Shown here: piece after piece, positions 29,501 to 36,902 of the stretch
Position numbering within the stretch: position 1 is the stretch's first letter
Layout: each line of letters begins with the position of its first letter
DNA from: UBA2040 sp963977135
GTDB taxonomy: Bacteria > Bacteroidota > Bacteroidia > Flavobacteriales_D > Crocinitomicaceae
NCBI GenBank assembly: GCA_963977135.1
Contig: CAXBNN010000005.1
Span: 1 to 64,000 of the forward strand
Direction: 5' to 3'
Length of the DNA stretch: 64,000 bases
Notes under the pieces: model-generated
Database searches by the model: none
What the model saw: the letters and a program-made list of their open reading frames with translations, nothing else
Told to the model about the DNA's origin: nothing
Position numbers and translations under genes: made by a program

Positions 29501-29649
29501 CAGTAATGGACAATTATCCTGTTTCAGATGACGGAATTTTAGATGAAGCAGATATTCTCTGGGCGGAATTGATGGTGCTGAAAACACCGAATAAAGATGT
29601 CGACCCGAATAACAAACCAATAATTGAATTGAATGGTAATGGCAACTAA
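26575..29649 (+). CDS. Large periplasmic TPR-repeat protein
   Basis: 1024 aa. Signal peptide (MRKILFVYLLLSCSSVWAQ; starts at ATG 26575 or 26584 both possible). Then a near-continuous solenoid of about 20 tetratricopeptide-like helix pairs with the tell-tale W/Y-LG-Y-A-F-P pattern (AYYNIGYANLELRDT, YYLGDCYDRTGDEAQA), related to YbgF/BamD-like TPR proteins. Probably a periplasmic scaffold. It overlaps the following beta-barrel gene by 17 bases, so the two are likely made together and may interact. Head-to-head with ftsE. Confidence 0.85.
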   Translation: MGAMRKILFVYLLLSCSSVWAQTSDKYNSIYAPFYRAEELFLKEQYAAARKEFHDFTVGFEQKNDPYYVKARYYEGLSALELYQNDGVKLLEEFNRNYPESIYKNLIFFRLGKYFYQKKKYEDVVYWFDQLAASDVEDDDREEFYFKLGYAHFDLNNMVTARSAFHEVKDSPSQYGPPSLYYYSHIAYLFSSYQTALDGFEKLRTDPKFSVIAPYYIAQIYYLQGRYQEVTEIAPSLLDSVDVANEKDINLLVGDAYYRVGKYDEAVPYLEKYNEKTKTTRQEDYALAYCYFQSKAYENAIKFFDRTTRVKDTLAQVASYQIGECYLHLKQPAPARSAFEQAASMSFRSDVKEDALYQFAVLSYKLDLNPYDEAVLAMERYLNEYPNSLRKNEIYQYLVNCYTTTNNYGKALQSLDKIGSKDIRLKSVYQIISFNAGVEQYQKANYDEAIRLFGLVDKYDIDLVLSGKAKFWSGDASYQKKNYRTAIQQYRTFLTSSGISDTRMKADAYYNIGYANLELRDTLQAIESFKLYTQQSNLINKTKMADAFMRIGDGYYSTRQNEPAVAAYKSAVALKAGAEDQGLFYLGKTYGYMDKGTDKIRVLSDIVNNYPQSKYVQISIQEIASTYKGQSDYNQALKYYEQIITDYPNSLIVKEAMVEIADIYYKKGDYARSESEYKKVLSKYSKDRLICEAGGKGLLDVYRAMKQPEKLQAVIDQYPCANLSSDEQEELFYSPAFELYRDSNFTSAIPQIVKYLEKYPTGKYSPEMKIYLGDCYDRTGDEAQAMRIYQEALEGPNNGFTEYAALKVSKYLYNEGKYSEALPYYLKLEEVSSKPEVIYNARLGIMRSSFLVENWLEASTYAEKILKSSQINTGIRLEAEYAKGMSLYRLNDYNGALEPLTWISKNTTTIMGAEAKYTIAELYYKKGDYVNADKEVRAIQKMKPMYNYWVAKALLLETRILMVKPDLVQAEQTLKSVMDNYPVSDDGILDEADILWAELMVLKTPNKDVDPNNKPIIELNGNGN

Positions 29650-31354
29650 ACAGAAATATTTCTTAGCGTTTTTTGCGATTCTTTTTTCCTTCGGTATTTT
29701 TTCCCAAGGGGATGTAACAATTATTATAAAAGGAAATCGTGAAGTGGAAAGGGCATCTCGAATTGCTGAAGCTCCTGCTATTATTGACACAGTCCTACCA
29801 ACACCGGTGATAGATTATCCTCGTTTGAGTTTGATGCAACCAACGTCAATTGAATTAGAAAAAATTGATCCAGCATCGGTAAAAATCATCGACAAATTAC
29901 CGCAATTGTATCGCACGTATGTTAAAATTGGTGTGGGAACGGAATTTATACCATTGGGCGAAATATATTTCAACAACACGCGCTCAAGACGCTTTCATTA
30001 TGGCGTTAATGTGAAACATTTGAGTTCGTTTGGGAATATAAAAGCCTATGCTCCCGCTCAGTTCGATAGAACGAAAGGAGAAATTTTCGGATCTATTCTT
30101 GACAATGATTATACCTTGAACGGAAGTTTCCATTTAGGAAGTCAAGGTCTGCATTATTACGGATTTAAAAATGACACAATAGCAAAAGACAGTATTCGTC
30201 AACGCTATGGAGATATTGGCTTTTCACTTCAAGGAAGTTCGCATAAAAGAGACAGCGCTAATGTCAATTTTACAGGAGGAATAACCTACAATAACTATAA
30301 CAGCAGAAAGTCTGAGATCGACACTTTAGAAAGTTGGAGAGCAAAGGAAAACTACTTTGGAATTGATGGTGGTGCATGGTACAAGCAAGGCAAAGAAGTT
30401 TTTGCGGCTGACGTTTCATTGCATTACAATGCTTACAAGTACGGAGAAGTTGGAAAATACATTACACCAGCCGATTCAGGTCTGTTTAGAAATAATACTG
30501 TTTTTAGTTTGCGTCCACATGTCACAACTTTTGCTGACCACAACCGGTTAAAAGCAACCGTAGGATTGGATTTCACTGTTGATGGCGCCCAACAAAAAAC
30601 GAAAGCATACATCTATCCAATTGCTGATGTAAAGTATTCACTTTTCAATGACATTTTCATTCCTTATGTAGGAATAAAAGGTGGATTAACACAAAACACA
30701 TTCAAGCGTTTGACCTCTCAAAATGAGTTTATTTTACCAAACGTTGAATTGCGAAATGAGCATAAGGCGATAGATTTTTATGGTGGAATAAAAGGAACAA
30801 TATCTCGAAGAATTGGCTTCAATATTGGTGCGAGTTTTATGCACATCAAGAACAAAGCACTTTTTGTAACAGATACTTTGCATGCTCGACAAAATCAATT
30901 CAATGTCATATACGACACTTTGAATCAAGCTACAATTGAAGGTTGTTTGTATTTCCAATTGAAAGAGAAAATCAAAATTGATGTGATTGGTAAATACAAT
31001 TCGTATACTTTATTGAACAACAGCTACGCTTGGAACTTACCAACTCTAGAATTCACTATCCGCGGTAAATACAATTTGTATGAAAAACTAGTAGCTCAAG
31101 TTGATTTGACATTACTAGGCGGCAGAAGAGCCTTGGTTTCCGGTCCAGGTCCTGATGTATTGGAGGAGAACAACCAATACTTCGTGAATCTAGGTTTTGT
31201 AGGTGATGCTAATTTGAGTTTAGAATATCTCTACAACAAACGCATTTCAGTATTTTTCCAAATGAACAATTTTGCAGCACAGCGTTATTTGCGTTGGAGC
31301 AATTATCCAGTTCAAGCCTTCCAAGTTATGGGTGGGTTTACGTTTAAGTTTTAG
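29633..31354 (+). CDS. Outer-membrane beta-barrel protein (TonB-dependent-receptor-like C-terminus)
   Basis: 573 aa, signal peptide (AILFSFGIFSQ). Starts with a short plug-like stretch (VTIIIKGNREV), then a long run of amphipathic strands ending in an aromatic terminus (GGFTFKF), the usual BAM signature. No plug domain of a full TonB receptor is seen, so I call only a barrel. ATG 29633 or 29639. Start overlaps the TPR stop, implying coupled translation. Role may be surface or secretion-related; unknown. Confidence 0.75.
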   Translation: MVMATKQKYFLAFFAILFSFGIFSQGDVTIIIKGNREVERASRIAEAPAIIDTVLPTPVIDYPRLSLMQPTSIELEKIDPASVKIIDKLPQLYRTYVKIGVGTEFIPLGEIYFNNTRSRRFHYGVNVKHLSSFGNIKAYAPAQFDRTKGEIFGSILDNDYTLNGSFHLGSQGLHYYGFKNDTIAKDSIRQRYGDIGFSLQGSSHKRDSANVNFTGGITYNNYNSRKSEIDTLESWRAKENYFGIDGGAWYKQGKEVFAADVSLHYNAYKYGEVGKYITPADSGLFRNNTVFSLRPHVTTFADHNRLKATVGLDFTVDGAQQKTKAYIYPIADVKYSLFNDIFIPYVGIKGGLTQNTFKRLTSQNEFILPNVELRNEHKAIDFYGGIKGTISRRIGFNIGASFMHIKNKALFVTDTLHARQNQFNVIYDTLNQATIEGCLYFQLKEKIKIDVIGKYNSYTLLNNSYAWNLPTLEFTIRGKYNLYEKLVAQVDLTLLGGRRALVSGPGPDVLEENNQYFVNLGFVGDANLSLEYLYNKRISVFFQMNNFAAQRYLRWSNYPVQAFQVMGGFTFKF

Positions 31355-31365
31355 ACGCGAAAAGC

Positions 31366-31708
31366 AGTTGCAAGTTACAAGTTGTCCTTTCTTCGAAAGA
31401 GCCTTCAAGTTGCAAGTTCTGTGTGAAGAGAAAAGTTTCAAGTTGGCTTTTCTTCGAAAATCCCTTAAGTTGCTAGTTTTATGCGCAGAATTGAATCATA
31501 ATGAAATAACAACTTGTTGTTATCCAAACAAACCCTAACGCCCAGAACTTGCAACTTTTCCTTTGCGCAGCAAACAACTTGCAACTTGCAACTTTTTCCC
31601 CACAAAAAAAGAGACCCTCAAACCGAGAATCTCTTAATTTCAAATTATTTATCAGCGCCCAGAACTTGCAACTTTAATTGCGAAGCAAGAACTTGCAACT
31701 CGTAACTT
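31366..31708. repeat. AACTTG-word repeat cluster
   Basis: At least nine copies of (C)AACTTG(C/T)AACTT or its complement, in both orientations, including gttgcaagttacaagttg at 31370-31387, identical to the arm at 25294-25311. A terminator (31609-31635) is embedded. The repeat runs up to the stop codon of the ALDH7 gene (31709). Fills the whole spacer; no ORF. Confidence 0.65.
31609..31635 (-). terminator. Hairpin terminator after the ALDH7-type gene
   Basis: Stem aagaga / tctctt around 15 loop bases, with a run of seven T on the minus strand. Placed inside the AACTTG-word cluster. Confidence 0.6.
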
Positions 31709-33268
31709 TTAGATCGTAAACTTAATCCCTTGTGCTAAAGGCAAGCTATTTCCGTAGTTGATTGTATTCGTTTGTCTTCTCATGTATACTTTCCAAGCAT
31801 CAGATCCAGACTCACGTCCGCCACCTGTTTCTTTTTCACCACCAAAAGCACCACCGATCTCAGCACCAGAAGTACCAATGTTCACGTTTGCAATTCCACA
31901 ATCAGAACCTGCACAAGCTAAAAACGCTTCAGATTCTTTAATATCATTGGTCATGATTGCTGATGATAAACCTTGAGGAACGTTGTTTTGAATCTCAATT
32001 GCATTGTAAACGTCACCAGAATATTTCATGATGTATAAAATAGGAGCGAAGGTTTCATGTTGAACCATTTTGTAATCGTTATTTGCCTCAACGATTGCTG
32101 GTTTCACATAGCATCCACTTTCGTATCCTGGACCTTCTAAAACTCCACCTGAAACCAATACTTTTCCACCTTCAGCTTGAACATCTTCCAACGCTTTCAA
32201 ATACATGTTTACCGCATCTTTATCGATAACCGGTCCAACGTGATTGTTTTGATCCAAAGGATTTCCAATTTTCAATTGACCGTAGGCTTTTACTAAAGCA
32301 TCTTTTACTTTATCGTAAATAGAATCGTGTATAATCAATCGACGAGTAGATGTACAACGTTGTCCACCTGTTCCAACTGCACCAAATACTGCTCCTGGAA
32401 TAACCATTGGCAAATCAGCTGTTGGCGTGATAATGATTGCATTGTTTCCTCCTAATTCCAATAAAGATTTTCCTAAACGAGCTCCAACTGCAGCGCTAAC
32501 AGATTTGCCCATACGAGTAGATCCTGTTGCAGAAATTAAAGGAACTCTTGTGTCTTCAGCCATCGTTTTACCCAATTCAGCACCACCGATTACTAAACAA
32601 GAAACTCCTTCAGGAACGCCGTTTGCAGCGAAAACTTCTTGTGTTATTTTCTGACAAGCAATTGCCGTCAAAGGTGCTTTTTCAGATGGTTTCCAGATAC
32701 AAACGTCTCCACAAACCCAAGCCAAAGCTGTATTCCAATTCCAAACTGCAACTGGGAAATTGAACGCTGAAATAATTCCGACGATTCCCAATGGGTGATA
32801 TTGTTCGTACATTCTGTGATCCGGACGCTCAGAGTGCATAGTTAAACCATACAATTGACGTGAAAGTCCAACAGCGAAATCACAGATATCTATCATTTCT
32901 TGAACCTCACCTAATCCTTCTTGCAAAGATTTCCCCATTTCGTAAGAAACCAATTGACCCAATTCATTTTTATATAAACGTAGTTTTTCTGCCAATTGAC
33001 GAACAACTTCCCCTCTGTGAGGAGCTGGTTTTGTTCTCCAAGTAACGAACGCTTCTTGTGCTTTATTAACAACCGCTTCGTAATCTGTGATTTGAGCGCT
33101 GCTAACTGCCGCAATTGCTTTGCCATCAACTGGAGAATATGAAGTGATTAATTCACCACTTGTTTCCAACCAAAGATTTCCTGTTGAAGCACCGCTGTTT
33201 AGCTGTTCTACGCCTAAAGTCTTTAGTACGTTTTCTATGTTTATTACACTTGTTGCTGTTTCCGACAT
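31709..33268 (-). CDS. L-aminoadipate-6-semialdehyde dehydrogenase (ALDH7/antiquitin type)
   Basis: 519 aa. NAD-dependent oxidation of aminoadipate semialdehyde (in equilibrium with piperideine-6-carboxylate) to 2-aminoadipate, the last step of the saccharopine route of lysine breakdown. Catalytic Cys in GTGGQRCTSTRR, general base Glu in LLELGGNNAI. The ALDH7-specific C-terminal stretch GGAFGGEKETGGG and RQTNTINYG is present. Together with the saccharopine dehydrogenase at 35277-36617 it makes a clear pathway pair. ATG at 33268 with own terminator downstream. Confidence 0.9.
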   Translation of the reverse strand: MSETATSVINIENVLKTLGVEQLNSGASTGNLWLETSGELITSYSPVDGKAIAAVSSAQITDYEAVVNKAQEAFVTWRTKPAPHRGEVVRQLAEKLRLYKNELGQLVSYEMGKSLQEGLGEVQEMIDICDFAVGLSRQLYGLTMHSERPDHRMYEQYHPLGIVGIISAFNFPVAVWNWNTALAWVCGDVCIWKPSEKAPLTAIACQKITQEVFAANGVPEGVSCLVIGGAELGKTMAEDTRVPLISATGSTRMGKSVSAAVGARLGKSLLELGGNNAIIITPTADLPMVIPGAVFGAVGTGGQRCTSTRRLIIHDSIYDKVKDALVKAYGQLKIGNPLDQNNHVGPVIDKDAVNMYLKALEDVQAEGGKVLVSGGVLEGPGYESGCYVKPAIVEANNDYKMVQHETFAPILYIMKYSGDVYNAIEIQNNVPQGLSSAIMTNDIKESEAFLACAGSDCGIANVNIGTSGAEIGGAFGGEKETGGGRESGSDAWKVYMRRQTNTINYGNSLPLAQGIKFTI

Positions 33269-33436
33269 CTTGTTAAATTTCTTTATTGATTAATACCACA
33301 AAGTTAAATTTTTTAAATCAGTTATGCGAATTTATATGGGGTTCAATTGATTTCAAGCAACCTGTGTTACATACTTTAAGCATCTTGACAAAAAACTTTG
33401 TTATATTTGATTTCCTTATTAAATGAATCAGCCCAC

Positions 33437-34750
33437 ATGAATCCATATCTTTTAATCATCGCGATTTCAAGCGTTATTATTTTAAGCTTCTTTTTCAATA
33501 TTATTTCGAAAAAGACGAATATTCCGAGTGTATTAATGCTTATCGTTTTGGGCATTGTCATCAAATTGATAATGAACATGACCGAACTCCGGGATAAAGA
33601 TTTGGGAATAGATTCGCTACTAGAAGTTCTTGGCAATATAGGGCTGGTAATGATAGTCTTAGAAGCAGCTTTGGACTTGAAATTGGAGCGAAGCAAAGCT
33701 AAATTACTGCTACAATCTTTTATTGTCGCATCTGTATCTCTTGGCGGATCAATTCTTATTATCGCCTCGTTGTTCTATTACATTTTCCCGGGTTCAGATT
33801 ACTACACATGCAGTATTTACGCCGTTCCGCTTAGTATTATGTCCAGTGCGATTATCATTCCAAGCGTCGGAGGGCTGAAGGGTGAGAAAAAAGAATTTAT
33901 GGTATATGACAGCACGTTTTCCGATATTCTAGGAATTATGGTGTTCTATTTCATGCTAGGAGAAGAGGGAACTGTTGGCGGTACATCTTTCGGTGGAATT
34001 GTTTCGAATTTAGGAATCACGATTATCATGTCAATCGTTGTAGCATATGGTTTGGTGTACATATTCCAACATCTAAAAATGCAAGTAAAGCTATTCTTGA
34101 TCATTGGGGTTTTGATGTTAATGTTTGCACTTGGAAAATATTTCCACCTTTCTTCGTTACTGACTATTCTTGCCTTTGGTTTGGTATTAAACAACACCGA
34201 TATCTTTTTCGCAGGTCGACTTACGAAGTATTTTGATAAGGCTTCAGTTAAACCTATTTTGCATGATTTTCATAACCTTACATTGGAGTCCGCTTTCCTT
34301 ATCAGAACCTTCTTCTTTGTACTTTTTGGAATAAGTATTACCTTAACTTCATTGTATGATTGGCGTGTTGCCGTTAATGGCGTGGTTATTGTTTTAATTT
34401 TATACGGAGTCCGATTTGTCGCATTGCGTTTTATTGCTCCCAAACACGTTTTCCCGGAATTGTATATTGCACCAAGGGGATTGATTACGGTATTGTTGTT
34501 TTTCGTGATTTTGAAAGATGAGCGAATCAACATACCAGGATTTGATGCAGGGTTGCTATTGTATCCTATTTTGATTACAAGTATTGTAATGACAGTGGGG
34601 CTAATAACTCACCAAGGAGAAAAAGTTGCCGATGTATTATTTAATCGTTTACCGAATGTCAACTCTGGCTCTGAAGGTGAAGATATGAATGAAATTTATA
34701 AAAAAAGAATTGAAGAAAATGTGGAACAAAGAGATTTTGATGGGTTTTAA
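33437..34750 (+). CDS. Cation:proton antiporter (CPA1/NhaP-type)
   Basis: 437 aa from ATG 33437 (MNPYLLIIAIS); an upstream TTG in frame at 33398 is inside the promoter region. Twelve to thirteen membrane helices. The family pattern is recognisable, with a GLVMIVLEAALDLKLE helix and YDSTFSDILGIM near residue 160, where the transport Asp lies. Divergent from the ALDH7 gene. A -7 box tatatttg lies at 33402-33409. Its stop overlaps the next lipoprotein start by 11 bases. Confidence 0.85.
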   Translation: MNPYLLIIAISSVIILSFFFNIISKKTNIPSVLMLIVLGIVIKLIMNMTELRDKDLGIDSLLEVLGNIGLVMIVLEAALDLKLERSKAKLLLQSFIVASVSLGGSILIIASLFYYIFPGSDYYTCSIYAVPLSIMSSAIIIPSVGGLKGEKKEFMVYDSTFSDILGIMVFYFMLGEEGTVGGTSFGGIVSNLGITIIMSIVVAYGLVYIFQHLKMQVKLFLIIGVLMLMFALGKYFHLSSLLTILAFGLVLNNTDIFFAGRLTKYFDKASVKPILHDFHNLTLESAFLIRTFFFVLFGISITLTSLYDWRVAVNGVVIVLILYGVRFVALRFIAPKHVFPELYIAPRGLITVLLFFVILKDERINIPGFDAGLLLYPILITSIVMTVGLITHQGEKVADVLFNRLPNVNSGSEGEDMNEIYKKRIEENVEQRDFDGF

Positions 34751-35270
34751 GACAACCGCCCTCTTAGTAATGATAGTTATGGCTTTCTCATGCGCAACGC
34801 AAAAAGAATTAGGGAACAATGCCAACGAGGTGAAACTGGTGATAACCAATTCAACTCCATATTGTGGAGGAGCGGCGCCTACTCCTGAAATGGAAATTCC
34901 TGTTGAAGTGCCAATTCCAAATTCATCGTTTTTATTATACTCGGAAAATGAAGATGGTAGCCGTGGAAAAGAATTAAAAGAAATTAAAACGAATGAAGAC
35001 GGCGAGACAACGCTTTATTTGCCTAATGGGCATTATCAATTGTGGTTACCAACGAAAAAGCTGAGTTTAGAAGAATTTATTAAAGCCGAGTCTCCAGATA
35101 AAGGAACGGACTATTCTTACCAAGACAGAGAGTGTTTTCAAGCTTGGCGCGAAAAAGTTGATTTCAAGTTTGAAGTAAAATCAGATTCTACGATATCTTT
35201 ATCTAGACCAGTCCGCTGTTATACAGGCGCTCACCCATGTTTAAAATACACAGGGCCGTATCATCCATAA
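34740..35270 (+). CDS. Lipoprotein, hypothetical
   Basis: 176 aa from ATG 34740 (MGFKTTALLVMIVMAFSC), chosen because it gives a lipoprotein signal with lipobox AFSC. Mature part is a beta-rich domain with CGGAAPTPEME, TNEDGETTLYLPNG and a Cys-containing C-terminus (RCYTGAHPCLKYTG). Overlaps the antiporter gene, so co-translated. Function unknown. Confidence 0.6.
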   Translation: MGFKTTALLVMIVMAFSCATQKELGNNANEVKLVITNSTPYCGGAAPTPEMEIPVEVPIPNSSFLLYSENEDGSRGKELKEIKTNEDGETTLYLPNGHYQLWLPTKKLSLEEFIKAESPDKGTDYSYQDRECFQAWREKVDFKFEVKSDSTISLSRPVRCYTGAHPCLKYTGPYHP

Positions 35271-35276
35271 AAAAGG

Positions 35277-36617
35277 CTAGTTTATTTTTTCCTCCTTTTC
35301 TGCAAAGGAAATACCCAATTCATCCAATTCTTTTAGAATGGGTTCGTAGACCTCGTGCATGATTGGCATTTGAACACCTTTCAATGTTATCTTATTTTGC
35401 AAGATCATTTTTGCGCATATTGCAACTGGTAATCCAACTGTATTGCTCATGGATGTGTAGGTTTTGTCTTCACCAATATTCACCATGTGAGAGGTAATTC
35501 GATGTCTTTCCCCGTTCAAATCATAAACGAACTCGTGGTACATGACCAACATATCTTTATCACCTTCTTCTAAACTCAATTTACGAACAAGAATTTCTTG
35601 TAAAAGTTGAGCGGGCGATGCATTTTCAATTCCCATAGGCGCGGCATCTGTAAAGAAGTCCAAAAACTTGAATTTTTCAAACATGTTTGACCTGTCTTCA
35701 CCTAAGAAATCTTTCAATTTATCTTCAACCGAACGATTTGGGTGATATGGTAAAAAGGCATTCAAGAATTGTCTTGGAGTCAATTTTTCGGATTGATCCA
35801 TTGTATAGTTATCATCTGTTAAGCCTAAATCGATCATTTGACTCCATGCATCTGAATAACCTGGTCGACGGAAAGTTCCGCGGTAAATAGTTGGAATTTC
35901 GTCCAAGCCATAGATTGATCGATATTTCAGAGAGTCACGATTTGCATAGGCTTCAAATTCACCAAAACCTTCGATTGAAACGTGATCCAAACGCTTAAAT
36001 AAACGACGATAAGGAATATACTTGTATTGGTTCTCTTCAATAAAGCACGAAGCTCCACCTTGTCCTGCAAGAACGACATTTCTAGGATTCCAAGTGAATT
36101 TATAGTGCCACGGATTATTATCATATTCCTGCGCTACTAATCCTCCACAAAAAGATTTAAAACTGTGCATTTTACCTCCTTCAGCTTTCACTTTGTCGAT
36201 AATCGCCATAGCACTCATATGGTCTATTCCTGGATCTACGCCAATTTCATTCATGATGATAATTCCAGCAGCTTTTGCGTCGCCATCCATCGCTTTTATT
36301 TCATCCGAAATATAAGAAGGAGTGATGAGGTTCTTTTTGTATTTGATACAATCCAAAGCTATCTCCGCATGAAAACGAGCAGGCAACATGCTGATGACCA
36401 AATCGGAAGCGACAATGAGTGGTTTTCTCGCTTCAGCGTCCAAAGCGTTTATTGTCAATGCTTTTGAGCGCGGATGACCTTTTGTTTTCGACAGAATTAA
36501 TTCTTCACTTTGATCTACAACCACCAATTCCAAATCCAATTCATCAGAATGATTTAGCAAGTAACGGATGATAGAGGATGATGACAAACCAGCGCCAAGG
36601 AGCAATATATTTTTCAT
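35277..36617 (-). CDS. Saccharopine dehydrogenase (glutamate-forming)
   Basis: 446 aa, converts saccharopine to aminoadipate semialdehyde and glutamate with NAD(P)+. Rossmann motif LLLGAGLSSSS at the N-terminus, MLPARFHAE, EIGVDPGIDHM, and the substrate region EFEAYANRDSLKYRSIYGL. Belongs to the lysine-ketoglutarate reductase/saccharopine dehydrogenase C-terminal domain group. The lysine-ketoglutarate reductase partner is not in the window. Convergent with the lipoprotein gene (6 bases between). Pairs in pathway with ALDH7 at 31709-33268. Confidence 0.9.
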   Translation of the reverse strand: MKNILLLGAGLSSSSIIRYLLNHSDELDLELVVVDQSEELILSKTKGHPRSKALTINALDAEARKPLIVASDLVISMLPARFHAEIALDCIKYKKNLITPSYISDEIKAMDGDAKAAGIIIMNEIGVDPGIDHMSAMAIIDKVKAEGGKMHSFKSFCGGLVAQEYDNNPWHYKFTWNPRNVVLAGQGGASCFIEENQYKYIPYRRLFKRLDHVSIEGFGEFEAYANRDSLKYRSIYGLDEIPTIYRGTFRRPGYSDAWSQMIDLGLTDDNYTMDQSEKLTPRQFLNAFLPYHPNRSVEDKLKDFLGEDRSNMFEKFKFLDFFTDAAPMGIENASPAQLLQEILVRKLSLEEGDKDMLVMYHEFVYDLNGERHRITSHMVNIGEDKTYTSMSNTVGLPVAICAKMILQNKITLKGVQMPIMHEVYEPILKELDELGISFAEKEEKIN

Positions 36618-36722
36618 AGAGATTTTTCGAAGTACAAATATAGGAAATCAAACAATAGTGGGGGTTTTTGTTAAAATTTTATTTTTTCGAAAGGACGGTT
36701 GGCTTTTGGCTCGCTGCGCTTT

Positions 36723-36779
36723 GGCTGTTGGCATTTAGCAATCTTTTCGCCAACAGCCAATTGCTAAAAGCCAACAGCC
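36723..36779. repeat. Intergenic palindrome (GGCTGTTGGC family)
   Basis: Arms ggctgttggcatttagcaat (36723-36742) and attgctaaaagccaacagcc (36760-36779), complementary at 19 of 20 bases with a 17-base loop; the same words continue outward to 36699. Upstream of hppA. The rest of 36618-36902 contains the hppA promoter. Confidence 0.65.
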
Positions 36780-36835
36780 AGTTTGTAACTTTATCCACCA
36801 AAAATCAGTACAACCACAATTATTAGATAGTTAAC

Positions 36836-36866
36836 TTGCTTATATAGATGTATACTTCTATTTTTG
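36836..36866 (+). promoter_or_regulatory. hppA promoter (TTG-N20-TATTTTTG)
   Basis: ttg at 36836-36838 and tatttttg at 36859-36866 fit the Bacteroidota sigma-ABfr consensus TTG/TAnnTTTG with 20-base spacing. ATG follows 37 bases later, a normal leader length. Confidence 0.6.
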
Positions 36867-36902
36867 CGCGCACAAATTTTTATAACATTTAGAATAAAAT
36901 TT

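Noticed and set aside
31366..31708. CRISPR array
   Set aside because: Repeat words are short, in both orientations and irregularly spaced; no constant spacer length and no cas genes.
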